Assembly: GCA_029216955.1 (NCBI GenBank)
Contig: JANAVB010002199.1
Location: 16,119,120-16,183,119 of the forward strand
Direction of reading: 5' to 3'
Length of the DNA: 64,000 bases
DNA from: Iris pallida
Taxonomy: Eukaryota > Streptophyta > Magnoliopsida > Asparagales > Iridaceae
The translations under genes were made by a program, and so were the position numbers. A model generated the notes under the pieces. That model was not told the DNA's origin, did no database searches, and worked only from the letters and a program-made list of their open reading frames with translations. Position 1 is the stretch's first letter; each line of letters begins with the position of its first letter. This document shows, one piece after another, positions 35,970-46,291 of the stretch.

Positions 35970-37647
35970 TGTTGGCCCAATGATTGTATCATGTTTTTGA
36001 ATATGGTTAATAGGTTAAGTTTAGCATTTCATTATCACTAATCTTCATACTATCACTATAGCATTTCTACTTATACTTATATCTTTGGTGATATGTGCCC
36101 ATTGGTTTACATCTTAGTGATATGAGCTTATCTATCTTAAATTTAATTGGGTTGCCAAAATCAAAACTATGTTTTTGATTGTGGTCATTCAATTAAGTTT
36201 AATCATTCTGATATCACTAACATTTATGCCATCACCTTAGCACTTATACTTAAACTTTGCATAGTCCTAATGTGCTTTAATTTATCATACTTGCTACTAT
36301 GGATATTGCTTTGTTCGTCTAACATGTACATGCAGAAAAGCAATAAGCAAGATCAACGTGGACATATGCAATGAAGAAATCATGGTGGGCCAAAGACGAC
36401 GGATCCCACAAGATTTTTCTGAACCAACCCGACGACATCTCTGGAGCCACGCACCGGGGGTTCCGCTGCCCGGTCAGCGGACGGGGGTCGAGGGGGCAGC
36501 GCCCCTCGTCAGGGGTTCGGGGGCGAAGCCCCCGAAAGGTATTCAGTTTTCGCAAACTGGATATCTTTGGACAGCTGCCGCCAAGGGAAAAAGCCAGCAC
36601 CTATCAAAGGAAGAAGCCAAGCCATGCCATCATCATTTCAAGACTCTGAAGAAGCCTGCACCTGCTACAGTATATCTGGAGTCTGTAATGAGTCTTAGGA
36701 ACCATTGTAAACACAAGAAATGGATGGCAAAATCGAAAGCTAGGGTAGAATATATCCCAGGACAATCTTCGGAATCCTGGCGGATAATCCGGCGGATCTC
36801 CGCGGAAATCCGGCGGAAGATCCGAATGGTCTCACAGAATACCTTCTGTGAGTGTTCGGATTATCCGGCGGAAAACTGCGGAATTCCGGCGGATTTTCCG
36901 TCATATGACCGTTTGCATTCCAACGGTTGGATTTTACGAATGATTGATCCCAACGGCTCTTTTTATAGCCGTTGGACTATTCAGGCGGATGATCCGGCGG
37001 ATTTCCGCGAAAATCCGGCGGATGATCCGTCAGCCTGAGAAAGTTGCATTATTGCACTTTCCTTTGCTTTGGTTATAAATAGCCTTGAACCCCTTCATTC
37101 AAGGTTGATGCTTTGAGCCTAAAAATTTCCAAAACCACCAAAGCTTATCCACATACAACTCTACAAAGCCTTCATTTGCCATCTACAAATTGTGTTAGAG
37201 TTATTGAATTGAAAAGTGAGATCTTCATCCTATTCTATAAGGAGATCAAAACCTATTGTGAAAGGTTGAAGTTGGAGAGTCTTCGTATCCAAACTCTCGG
37301 TTGAAGTTGGGGAGTCTTCGTATCCAAACTCTCGGTTGAAGTTGGGGAGTCTTCGTATCCAAACTCTCGGTTGAAGTCGGAGAGCCCTTCGGATTAAAGC
37401 TCTTGTGTAAGAAGTTGGCGAGTTCTTCGGATCCAAACTCGTGTGTAACTATTTGCTCAAATAGTGGATTAAAGCCGGAGAGAGTTCCGGGACTGGACTG
37501 CCTCTTAGGAGGATACCAGGATATATCGGGTGTCGGTATTGTGTTTGCTTCTTCTCTTGCACTTATATTTTAAATTACCAATTAGCTTGTGCTAAGTGCT
37601 TGATTAGTTAGCTTGACCCTATTCACCCCCCCTCTAGGGTTCCTACA
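35970..37647 (+). repeat. 5' LTR of the Gag-only element
   Basis: TATAAATA at 37074-37081 is the likely promoter. The upstream part holds strong hairpins: CGGGGGCGAAGCCCCCG near 36520-36536, TCACAGAA/TTCTGTGA near 36832-36851, and CCAACGGCT/AGCCGTTGG at 36950-36975. Clusters of GGATAATCC/GGCGGA words lie at 36780-36900 and 36985-37030. A 35-bp tandem repeat starts at 37265, 37300, 37335 and (diverged) 37370, containing AGTCTTCGTATCCAAACTCT. Confidence 0.95.
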
Positions 37648-37649
37648 AT

Positions 37650-37661
37650 TGGTATCAGAGC
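37650..37661 (+). other. Primer-binding site (initiator-Met tRNA)
   Basis: TGGTATCAGAGC, two bases after the end of the left LTR, identical to the site in the element at 1146-8374. Confidence 0.93.
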
Positions 37662-37715
37662 AAGGACTCTATTGTTAGGCTTAACATCCTTAGAGTAGAT
37701 CCTTGTTATTTTTCT

Positions 37716-38510
37716 ATGGCAACCTATTCCTCATCCTCCGATAAAGAGGGTTTTATTTCTAGTAGCATACACAATCATGTTTCTTCTAAATGCAAGAAAT
37801 GCTCTAAGTGGAAAGCCATGGCTAAACAATCCTTAGAGATTCTTGACAACCTTCATTCTACAAATGAAGAACTTTCTGAAAAGGTTATTCATTTAGAAGA
37901 AGCAAATGAGTTTTTGAGAAATGAAAACAATATTTTATTATCTAGACTTGATTCTCAAAACTCATCTTGTGTTTCTTTAAAGAGTTTGAATGAGGCTTTA
38001 ATTTTGAAAATCAAATCTCTTTCCTCATCAATAGAAGATCTTAAGAGGCAAACACATGAGCTTAATCATTTGCATGATTCTTCTATTATCTCTTTAAAGA
38101 AACAAAATGATGATTTTATTTCTAGAATTGTTTTATTTGAAAAAGAGAATAATGCTTTAAATGTTAAATTTGATTCTCTTACTTGTATGCATGATGATTT
38201 GATATTAGAACATAATATTCTTAAAACCAAATCTTCTCATGCTCATTCTAGAGATATTCATCATTCTAGTATGTCACATGTTCATAACCATGCTCATTCT
38301 GATACATGTGCACACACTAGTATTAGGTGCTTCTATTGCTCTCGCATTGGACACATGAGCTTAACTTGTCCTATTCGTAGGAGTTTTTCTACCAATGCTA
38401 GAGTAAATAGTATGTGGGTCCCTAAAGCTAATAAATGTGGATCCAAGTTTATTTGGATACCAAAGTCTTCATCTAATGTTATAGGTGAAGCTTCTTGTAT
38501 CGGGACATAG
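37716..38510 (+). CDS. Gag-like coiled-coil and zinc-knuckle protein
   Basis: 264 residues, starting at the first ATG after the primer site. N-terminal Ser-rich part with CKKCSKWK (residues 26-33). About 35-170 is a long heptad-rich, probably coiled-coil region rich in Leu, Glu, Asn and Ser. About 175-200 is His/Ser-rich. Then a perfect CCHC zinc knuckle C-X2-C-X4-H-X4-C (CFYCSRIGHMSLTC, about 204-217). The tail contains WVPKANKC and FIWIPKSS, similar to the WVPK repeats found after the knuckle in SIRE-type Copia polyproteins. The usual N-terminal Copia Gag domain (UBN2-like) is not recognisable, so this may be the C-terminal half of a Gag or a rearranged form. Its role would be RNA binding and particle assembly. 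The frame is intact with no stops, consistent with a young insertion. Host genes show no such AT-rich codon bias. Confidence 0.85.
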   Translation: MATYSSSSDKEGFISSSIHNHVSSKCKKCSKWKAMAKQSLEILDNLHSTNEELSEKVIHLEEANEFLRNENNILLSRLDSQNSSCVSLKSLNEALILKIKSLSSSIEDLKRQTHELNHLHDSSIISLKKQNDDFISRIVLFEKENNALNVKFDSLTCMHDDLILEHNILKTKSSHAHSRDIHHSSMSHVHNHAHSDTCAHTSIRCFYCSRIGHMSLTCPIRRSFSTNARVNSMWVPKANKCGSKFIWIPKSSSNVIGEASCIGT

Positions 38511-41500
38511 CACCGAGGAGCGTGTTGGTGGTTGCAAAGCTCAAAGGTCATCTTCCAAGCAATTGCACCAACACAAGCGTGGCCACTAGAGCCACTTTGG
38601 TAACATGCTAAACGATTCTCCTTAAATTGTTTATATTAGTAGAATCTAGCATATTTCTCTTGATGTTTTGCTACTAGCTCACATTGATATCCTTTAGTTG
38701 TCTCTTGTATAAATCAATGTGAGATTTAATACTAGCATGCTTAGTTAATTTTCTTGTTAATTCTTTTATCTAGCATGACTAGTTACTTAGCTTAAATGTT
38801 TAGTTCACACTTGTAGTTTATCACTCATTTTCTATTAAGTGTGACACATTTAATTTATGCATGCTTGTTATTCTTAATCTCTATATTATGAAGCATGCAT
38901 ATCACTCTAGTCCATAGGAGCTTGATTTTGATTTGAGTTAATATGATTTTAACTCTCCGTCTTTAAAGTTTTTGAAATAGTTACTTCTTGTCGGTTTGTA
39001 TTTAATATGTAGCATTTACTTTAAATCGGTATTTGTGAATATATATGTTTAGCACAAGCTTCTTATCACTTGATAAGTATACACTTATACTTTCATTTTA
39101 ATCTTGTGCTTACATAATATATTCATTATTGATTCTCATACTTTATCTTGATTATCTTCTTGAGAATCAATTATGTCTTTGCCTAATGAAGTTTATTTAT
39201 ACATGCTTTTGAATTTATGATAGTTTTTCAAATATTCATTAAGGATACATGACTATATTCATTAAATTTCTATTTACATGTAGATCATGTATTTCTTATG
39301 TTTATATATTTTTTGTATAAATATCTTTATGTGGGCATATGAGTTAAGCTAAAGTTTTATATTGACTTGAAGAGTTTTTAAATATACTTTTTACCTTCAA
39401 ACTTGTGCTTATCTCATACCTTAGCTATTGATTCCTTTGACCAAAATTTATTCTTCTTGTATCAATTAGCTTCTTCCTTAAAGTCTTCTTTTAATGATAT
39501 CTTCTTGACTTTTTGGTTGGCATTATGGATACATGTTCTTAATTGGTTTTTGATCTTTTTATGTATGCCTATTCGTGATATATATAGTTTCTTATATATT
39601 AGTGATTCCTAACTTTTGACATTTATTTGTTTTATACCTTTAAGTTAGGATGTTGAGAGAAAATTTTTATTAGTGTCTTGTTCATGACTATTTATGAAAG
39701 ATCTTTGAGAATTTGATTTTATAAAGAGTCGGATAATCCGACGGACGTCCGCTGAAATCCGACGGATAATCCGATCAATTCCAGCAGCTTTGTGAGCACT
39801 AAGTTCGGATCATCCGTCGGACTTCCGCTGAAATCCGACGGATAATCCGATCAGCTTTCTTATTTTTAATGATCCTTCTTTGCTCATTCCTTGGGTTATG
39901 CTTCTTTTTGAATTATTGTTGCCCAATGATATTTTTGTAGCACATGAGAATACTTGTAATTGTTACATCATATTTCTCATGAATTTAGCTACTATGGTTT
40001 CAGCTTTTGTGTTGAGATCTTTCCACTTCTAGAGAATACACTTATTTTAATGTGGCTATTGTATTTTGCATTCTCTAGATCAATCTATCATTTCATTATC
40101 TTGGATTAATCTCAATACTTGGCAAAGAGATGTATTATTTTTATGAACATCTCTTTTGTCCTTTACTTGATAAGAGTCTAATTCTTTTATTTATCATCTT
40201 ATGCTCTTATCCTTGCTTAGTAAAGAGTCTATAAATCATTTTGATCATTCAAAATGTATTCCCTTAATTGTGAACTCTTTGCTTAAGCAAGTATTTTTTT
40301 TGTATTAGTGACTTAAGAATTAATGAGCACATTTATCTTGTTAATGGCTTCTCTCATTAATCTTATTTGGATTATGTAGCTTGCTTATTTGTGATATATT
40401 ATTAAGCTATATAATTATGGCTCACTTTCACACATCTAGCTATATTCCTATACTTCAATCTATATATGATATGCTAGTTTATAAAAACAAGATTTGTGAT
40501 TTGCTTGATCTCTAAAATTAGTTCTAAAATTCTTTATTAAATCTTGTTTTCTCTTAAATTTCTCTCACTTTTGAGTCATGATTTTATCATATTATCTTTA
40601 CATCTCCTTGATTGAATTTGTAATTATTTAAATGAGATTGACTCTTTCCCATGTTAATGTGTAAAAAAAAAAAAAAAAAATTTTGGATTTGTGATTTTTT
40701 CTTGATGAGATTCATTAGATCATATTTATTCATTTGTTTTCTTTATGAATGATCCTAATGATTGAGTAGTCCTAAACTATCTAATTTTGTAAATGTCAAG
40801 TTAATTTATTTCTCTACTTTGACTACTCATGGTTTATCACATATGACCTTTGCTATTTGAACTTTATTGGTCCTTCATTTAAAAGTAGCAAAGTTTGGAT
40901 GTTACCCGGTTGATGGGTACACATGTGATAAAACATACCTAGTCCATACAAAGCAATAAATTGGTTGATTATTTCTTAATTAGATAATCATGGACATGAT
41001 ATTTGAGTTTCATTTTTATTTTTTTGAGCTATATTCTGTGTATCATCATGATTGTTCTTAATTGACTTTATTCTTTTTTCATGATGACATTTTCTCAAAG
41101 GATTACATACTTTGATCTATCATATTTAAATATGAGATTCTTCTATATAGACTAATGTATGCCATCTTTTGATTATATGTGCTTTATTGGAATATTCTTT
41201 TGATTTCTCATCTTTAGTGGCTATTAATTGGTTATCTCTTCTTGACTAAAGATGATATTTTTCGTCTTTTGACGATATTGTAGCCTTATATGCATCGAGC
41301 AAGGGGAAGAAATCCATAGTTGATTTACCCCTAGATCTTTTAGTTATATATTTTATGCTATAAGTGCTTTGGAACTATATACGCATATTTTGAGGGGGAG
41401 CAAATCAATTGTTTCAATTTATTTATACCCTTTAATATGTCGTATACCTAGTTCATCATGGACCCATATTTTCTTCTATTTCATATCTTATTGATTGAGG

Positions 41501-42582
41501 TCATGATATTTTTATTTTGAAGGGTTTATGAGAGTGTATGTAATTGTCCTTATTATCTTATCTCTCTCTTTCATATGGGTTAAATATGTCATCCTGCTAA
41601 TATTAACTTTCAGATCTTATCTTGATGAATATTATGCTTTCGTTGATTTGGCTTTTCTTTCATGCTTAATTGATTTGGCTTTCCTTGTTGAGGACTTATC
41701 CAAAATTCATGATTTTTACCTACTTTGGTCGTACTTTGAGGGGGAGCATTCAAGTCGACTGAATTTCTCCTTCTCAAGTATTTTTCTCCTTTACCTTCAT
41801 GTTTATCTAAAGGGTATTCATATAGCATGATAAGGTAATTGAGTTCAAATGCATGAACTTGGATAAGCATATAGATCTTGCAAATAATGAGATTACTTTA
41901 TATCAATTGCAATATTTTACATTGATCATTCTTTTATTTTGTTCTACTATTTATTTGTGGACAATTATGATTATTAATGGTTTTCTTGATCAATGTTTCA
42001 AGTTTACATCTGTTCAATTGGTATCAAGTTTATTTTATGTCATATCTCAATTGGTATCTATTAGTTGCAATTATCTATTCCTCATGGCTTTTGTTTGAAA
42101 TCCTTTATTTCATAGTTCTCTTCCAAAACTAGAGAAATATTTCATATCCTATTGTGTTTTGGATTTATTCCTTGGATTTCAAGTTGGTAAACTAATTATT
42201 TCTTGTTTTTCAAATACTTTTAGTTTTACCAACCATATTGTGTTTTGACAAGCAATTTTCTATTTAGTACTCTACATTTGGTATGTAGTTTTATACACTT
42301 GTCTTTACACACTTCTCCCATTGTTTTTTATTAGTATATCTTGATCATGATTGTCTATGCCTTCCCCATGCTCTGATTTCTATGCTTGAGATTGATTTCT
42401 TTTTATCTCTTAGTACGGGGGAGCCTATTTTTGATCATGTCAAAGGGGGAGAAGTAAGTTTAAGTATGCTTTTATAAGTAATCTAAGTAGTGTGCTTTTA
42501 GTGATATTGCTTATGTCCTTTGTATATTAGTGATACATGCATTTATTATGTCTATACTAAACTTAACCGATTTGCCATAATC
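38511..42582 (+). other. Non-coding AT-rich interior of the Gag-only element
   Basis: About 4 kb without a frame longer than about 100 codons and without pol motifs. At 39727-39853 two diverged copies of a roughly 60-bp unit (TCGGATAATCCGACGGAC, then CCGCTGAAATCCGACGGAT) match the palindromic words of the LTR. Purine tracts of the type GAGGGGGAGC recur at 41393, 41740 and 42417 and AAGGGGGAGA at 42444, each like the real polypurine tract. This suggests repeated remodelling of the 3' end. Confidence 0.75.
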
Positions 42583-42596
42583 AAAAAGGGGGAGAT
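42583..42596 (+). other. Polypurine tract
   Basis: AAAAAGGGGGAGAT abuts the TG of the right LTR. It is the expected plus-strand primer for reverse transcription. Confidence 0.9.
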
Positions 42597-44274
42597 TGTT
42601 GGCCCAATGATTGTATCATGTTTTTGAATATGGTTAATAGGTTAAGTTTAGCATTTCATTATCACTAATCTTCATACTATCACTATAGCATTTCTACTTA
42701 TACTTATATCTTTGGTGATATGTGCCCATTGGTTTACATCTTAGTGATATGAGCTTATCTATCTTAAATTTAATTGGGTTGCCAAAATCAAAACTATGTT
42801 TTTGACTGTGGTCATTCAATTAAGTTTAATCATTCTGATATCACTAATATTTATGCCATCACCTTAGCACTTATACTTAAACTTTGCATAGTCCTAATGT
42901 GCTTTAATTTATCATACTTGCTACTATGGATATTGCTTTGTTCGTCTAACATGTACATGCAGAAAAGCAATAAGCAAGATCAACGTGGACATATGCAATG
43001 AAGAAATCATGGTGGGCCAAAGACGACGGATCCCACAAGATTTCTCTGAACCAACCCGACGACATCTCTGGAGCCACGCACCGGGGGTTCCGCTGCCCGG
43101 TCAGCGGACGGGGATCGAGGGGGCAGCGCCCCTCGTCAGGGGTTCGGGGGCGAAGCCCCCGAAAGGTATTCAGTTTTCGCAAACTGGATATCTTTGGACA
43201 GCTGCCGCCAAGGGAAAAAGCCAGCACCTATCAAAGGAAGAAGCCAAGCCATGCCATCATCATTTCAAGACTCTGAAGATGCCTGCACCTGCTACAGTAT
43301 ATCTGGAGTCTGTAATGAGTCTTAGGAACCATTGTAAACACAAGAAATGGATGGCAAAATCGAAAGCTAGGGTAGAATATATCCCAGGACAATCTTCGGA
43401 ATCCTGGCGGATAATCCGGCGGATCTCCGCGAAAATCCGGCGGAAGATCCGAATGGTCTCACAGAATACCTTCTGTGAGTGTTCGGATTATCCGGCAGAA
43501 AACCGCGAAATTCTGGCGGATTTTCCGTCATATGACCGTTTGCATTCCAACGGTTGGATTTTACGAATGATTGATCCCAACGGCTCTTTTTATAGCCGTT
43601 GGACTATTCAGGCGGATGATCCGGCGGATTTTCGCGGAAATCCGGCGGATGATCCGTCAGCCTGAGAAAGTTGCATTATTGCACTTTCCTTTGCTTTGGT
43701 TATAAATAGCCTTGAACCCCTTCATTCAAGGTTGATGCTTTGAGCCTAAAAATTTCCAAAACCACCAAAGCTTATCCACATACAACTCTACAAAGCCTTC
43801 ATTTGCCATCTACAAATTGTGTTAGAGTTATTGAGTTGAAAAGTGAGATCTTCATCCTATTCTATAAGGAGATCAAAACCTATTGTGAAAGGTTGAAGTT
43901 GGAGAGTCTTCGTATCCAAACTCTCGGTTGAAGTTGGGGAGTCTTCGTATCCAAACTCTCGGTTGAAGTTGGGGAGTCTTCGTATCCAAACTCTCGGTTG
44001 AAGTCGGAGAGCCCTTCGGATTAAAGCTCTTGTGTAAGAAGTTGGCGAGTTCTTCGGATCCAAACTCGTGTGTAACTATTTGCTCAAATAGTGGATTAAA
44101 GCCGGAGAGAGTTCCGGGACTGGACTGCCTCTTAGGAGGATACCAGGATATATCGGGTGTCGGTATTGTGTTTGCTTCTTCTCTTGCACTTATATTTTAA
44201 ATTGCCAATTAGCTTGTGCTAAGTGCTTGATTAGTTAGCTTGACCCTATTCACCCCCCCTCTAGGGTTCCTACA
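42597..44274 (+). repeat. 3' LTR of the Gag-only element
   Basis: 1678 bp, the same length as the 5' LTR with a constant offset of 6627 and no indels. TATAAATA is at 43701-43708 and the 35-bp repeats start at 43892, 43927, 43962 and 43997. A frame of about 219 codons is open in both LTRs upstream of the TATA box. Its differences between the copies are mostly amino-acid-changing, so it is not treated as a gene. Confidence 0.95.
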
Positions 44275-44316
44275 CTACTGTCGTCACATCCCCCCTCTTC
44301 GTCGAGCTCCCCTCCC

Positions 44317-44643
44317 CTTTCTCTCCTCATTTTCTTTATCTTTAATGTGGGGAAGAAAAATAAGTAGGGTTAGAATTTTATGCGGGAAATAGGTGATGGA
44401 GACGAGATTGAAGAGGAGTGATTCCCTTTCTCTCCTCCTCTTCTTTATCTTTAATGTGGGAAAGAAAAATAAGTAGGGTTAGAATTTTATGCGGAGAATA
44501 GGTGATGGAGACGAGTTTGAAGAGGAGTGATCCCCTTTCTCTCCTCCTCTTCTTTATCTTTAATGTGGGAAAGAAAAATAAGTAGGGTTAGAATTTTATG
44601 CGGGGAATAGGTGATGGAGACGAGGTTGAAGAAGAGTGATAGA
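44317..44643. repeat. Tandem repeat, three units of 109 bp
   Basis: Units start at 44317, 44426 and 44535 with CTTTCTCTCCTC. They continue through TTTATCTTTAATGTGGG, AGTAGGGTTAGAATTTTATG and GGTGATGGAGACGAG. Differences between units are few, so the amplification is recent. It lies just beyond the target duplication of the Gag-only element. Confidence 0.92.
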
Positions 44644-45132
44644 ATGGAATAAATTAGGGTTAGGGTTTGCTTGGACTTGGAAAAGGTGGAGAGGAGAAAG
44701 AAGAGATGGGGACTCCATCTCATGGCCACTAGTGAGAGAAGATGATCATTGAGAGAAGATGATCAGGGATATTTTGGTCATAATTTTTTGTTTGTTTGTT
44801 GGGATAGAAAAACTAACCCATGAGTGACGAAGGGTATCGACTTAAAAATATTCAATAGTCGAGATTAGTAATTTGTATAATACTAAAGTTTAGGATATCA
44901 ACTTGAAAAACTAAAACCGTTGATAATATCAAGTTGAAAATATGTCTTTTTCACAATGACGGATAACAATTAGATCTGTCAATTGGGCTTGACTGGACAT
45001 CGAGTTGGTCCGAGTCGGACCTGGACTTCAGGCCGGATCAAACCTCTCTTATGACTGAGATATTAAACCCACCACGTCTCGATATACTGGATCGAACAAG
45101 ACCAATTTAACATACAAGAATTCGTTAAGATT
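44644..45132. other. Intergenic DNA
   Basis: No gene is visible. 44970-45130 has words such as GATCTGTCAATTGGGC and GAGTCGGACCTGGAC, typical of dispersed plant repeats. Confidence 0.45.
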
Positions 45133-45630
45133 TAGGGGTGCAACTCGGACATGTTGGATAGGGCTTGAGCTCAATCCGAACCCAACCCAATGAATCATAA
45201 GACTAGTCCGAGCCCAAGCACAATCCGACCTCGGGTTCAACATATGAAGTCCAAAACCAAGTCCGGAGGAAGCTCGGATTGAGTTGGGTCCATCCGTTTT
45301 TCAAACTCTAATATGATGTTTGAAATAATTTTAAACAATATTAATATTAAGCACATAATAGAATAGCAATAAAAAACCGATCATTACAAAGTACAAATTG
45401 AAATGAGATTTAGGATAAGGAGTTGAAGAGTTTTGGTAGAAAAAAAATGGTTTAAACCTTATATGTACGTTTGATTTCGGGTTCTTGGGTAACTCGACAC
45501 ATGAATCCGAGTCTAATCCGATTTTTGATTGGGTTCAAATATTTTAACCGAATTCGAGTATATTCAACCCTAATCCAACACATTAACTGGTTTATACAAT
45601 CAGGCTCGCCCCGCCGGAGTTGCAGCCCTA
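45133..45630. mobile_element. hAT-like MITE upstream of the mTERF gene
   Basis: The left end is TAGGGGTGCAACTCGGAC; the right end read inward is TAGGGCTGCAACTCCGG. The flanks TTAAGATT (45125-45132) and TTGAGATT (45631-45638) are an 8-bp duplication with one mismatch. Arms contain CCGAACCCAACCCAAT-type words. Non-coding. Confidence 0.9.
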
Positions 45631-46018
45631 TTGAGATTATATTATAGGGGATAATACTTTGATCAAACATCTATTTAGAATTCTAGAAAACAACATGAGC
45701 CAAAACTTTAGACTAATACTGTAAACAAAATCTATTTCATTCCCAATTTTTATATCTTTCATCATAAAAAATGGACAAAAATTAGAAAACTTTGAATTGA
45801 AACATTTACCATTACCGAGCTCAGCTGGCTCTTGTGGTCAGCGAGCAGAGGTATAACCTCCTTAGCTAAGCGGACGGCGGTCTCGGAATCGAACCACGGA
45901 GAAGATGTGTGTATATAAAAGTTGAGAACGGTGAACCCAAAAAGCATGCAACGCAACGTACACAAAGTCCTGTACGTTACGGACAACCCAAAAAGAAACC
46001 ATCTGCATCAATGACAAG

Positions 46019-46136
46019 TGGGCCAATGTGACGCACGGTATAAGAGTGTTTACCCCTGCCTGGCCCACCTCTAAACCCTCCTCAAAGAAATTTACTTTAC
46101 TCAAGACTGATCTCAATCTCTCTCTATAAACCCTAA
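46019..46136 (+). promoter_or_regulatory. Core promoter of the mTERF gene: site II motifs, TATA box, telo-box
   Basis: TGGGCC at 46019-46024 and its reverse complement GGCCCA at 46062-46067 are site II elements. TATAAA lies at 46125-46130 and an overlapping telo-box AAACCCTAA at 46128-46136. In plants, site II plus telo-box is a known combination in promoters of genes for organelle and ribosome biogenesis, which fits the gene downstream. The TATA box predicts transcription starting near 46155-46160. Confidence 0.65.
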
Positions 46137-46218
46137 AATTACTCGCTCACTCCTGCAATCTCCGTTGTTCTCAAAGTTTATCGATCAAAATTTAAGCTTT
46201 CTTTCCACCAGAGAAAGA

Positions 46219-46242
46219 ATGCTCTCCACTCCAGGTGAGTAA
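46219..46242 (+). promoter_or_regulatory. Short upstream ORF in the mTERF leader
   Basis: ATG at 46219 is followed by six sense codons and TAA, ending 49 nt before the main ATG at 46292. Its end overlaps CAGGTGAGT (46232-46240), a perfect splice-donor consensus. The uORF could therefore be removed by splicing if an acceptor before 46292 is used, but only a very short intron would fit. Confidence 0.5.
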
Positions 46243-46291
46243 TTTTCCTCAATTCAATTGCAACTCCATTTCCCCCATCATTCTTCAAGTT

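Larger units (their letters stand above)
35970..44274 (+). mobile_element. Young LTR retrotransposon coding only for a Gag-like protein (TR-GAG type)
   Basis: The two LTRs are exactly 1678 bp each (35970-37647 and 42597-44274), TG...CA, with the target duplication CTACT at 35965-35969 and 44275-44279. A tRNA-iMet primer site follows the left LTR, and a polypurine tract directly precedes the right one. The only protein is a Gag-like CCHC protein (37716-38510). About 4 kb after it has no protease, integrase, reverse transcriptase or RNase H, so the element depends on another element's enzymes. By eye the LTRs differ at about 14 sites (about 0.8%), almost all transitions and many at CG or CNG, as expected from deamination of methylated cytosine. 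Superfamily is inferred from the tail of the Gag-like protein, which resembles Copia/SIRE-lineage proteins. Confidence 0.95.

Noticed and set aside
42985..43665. 226-codon open frame repeated in both LTRs as a possible gene
   Set aside because: It begins with GTG rather than ATG, lies upstream of the LTR TATA box, and the differences between its two copies are mostly amino-acid-changing.
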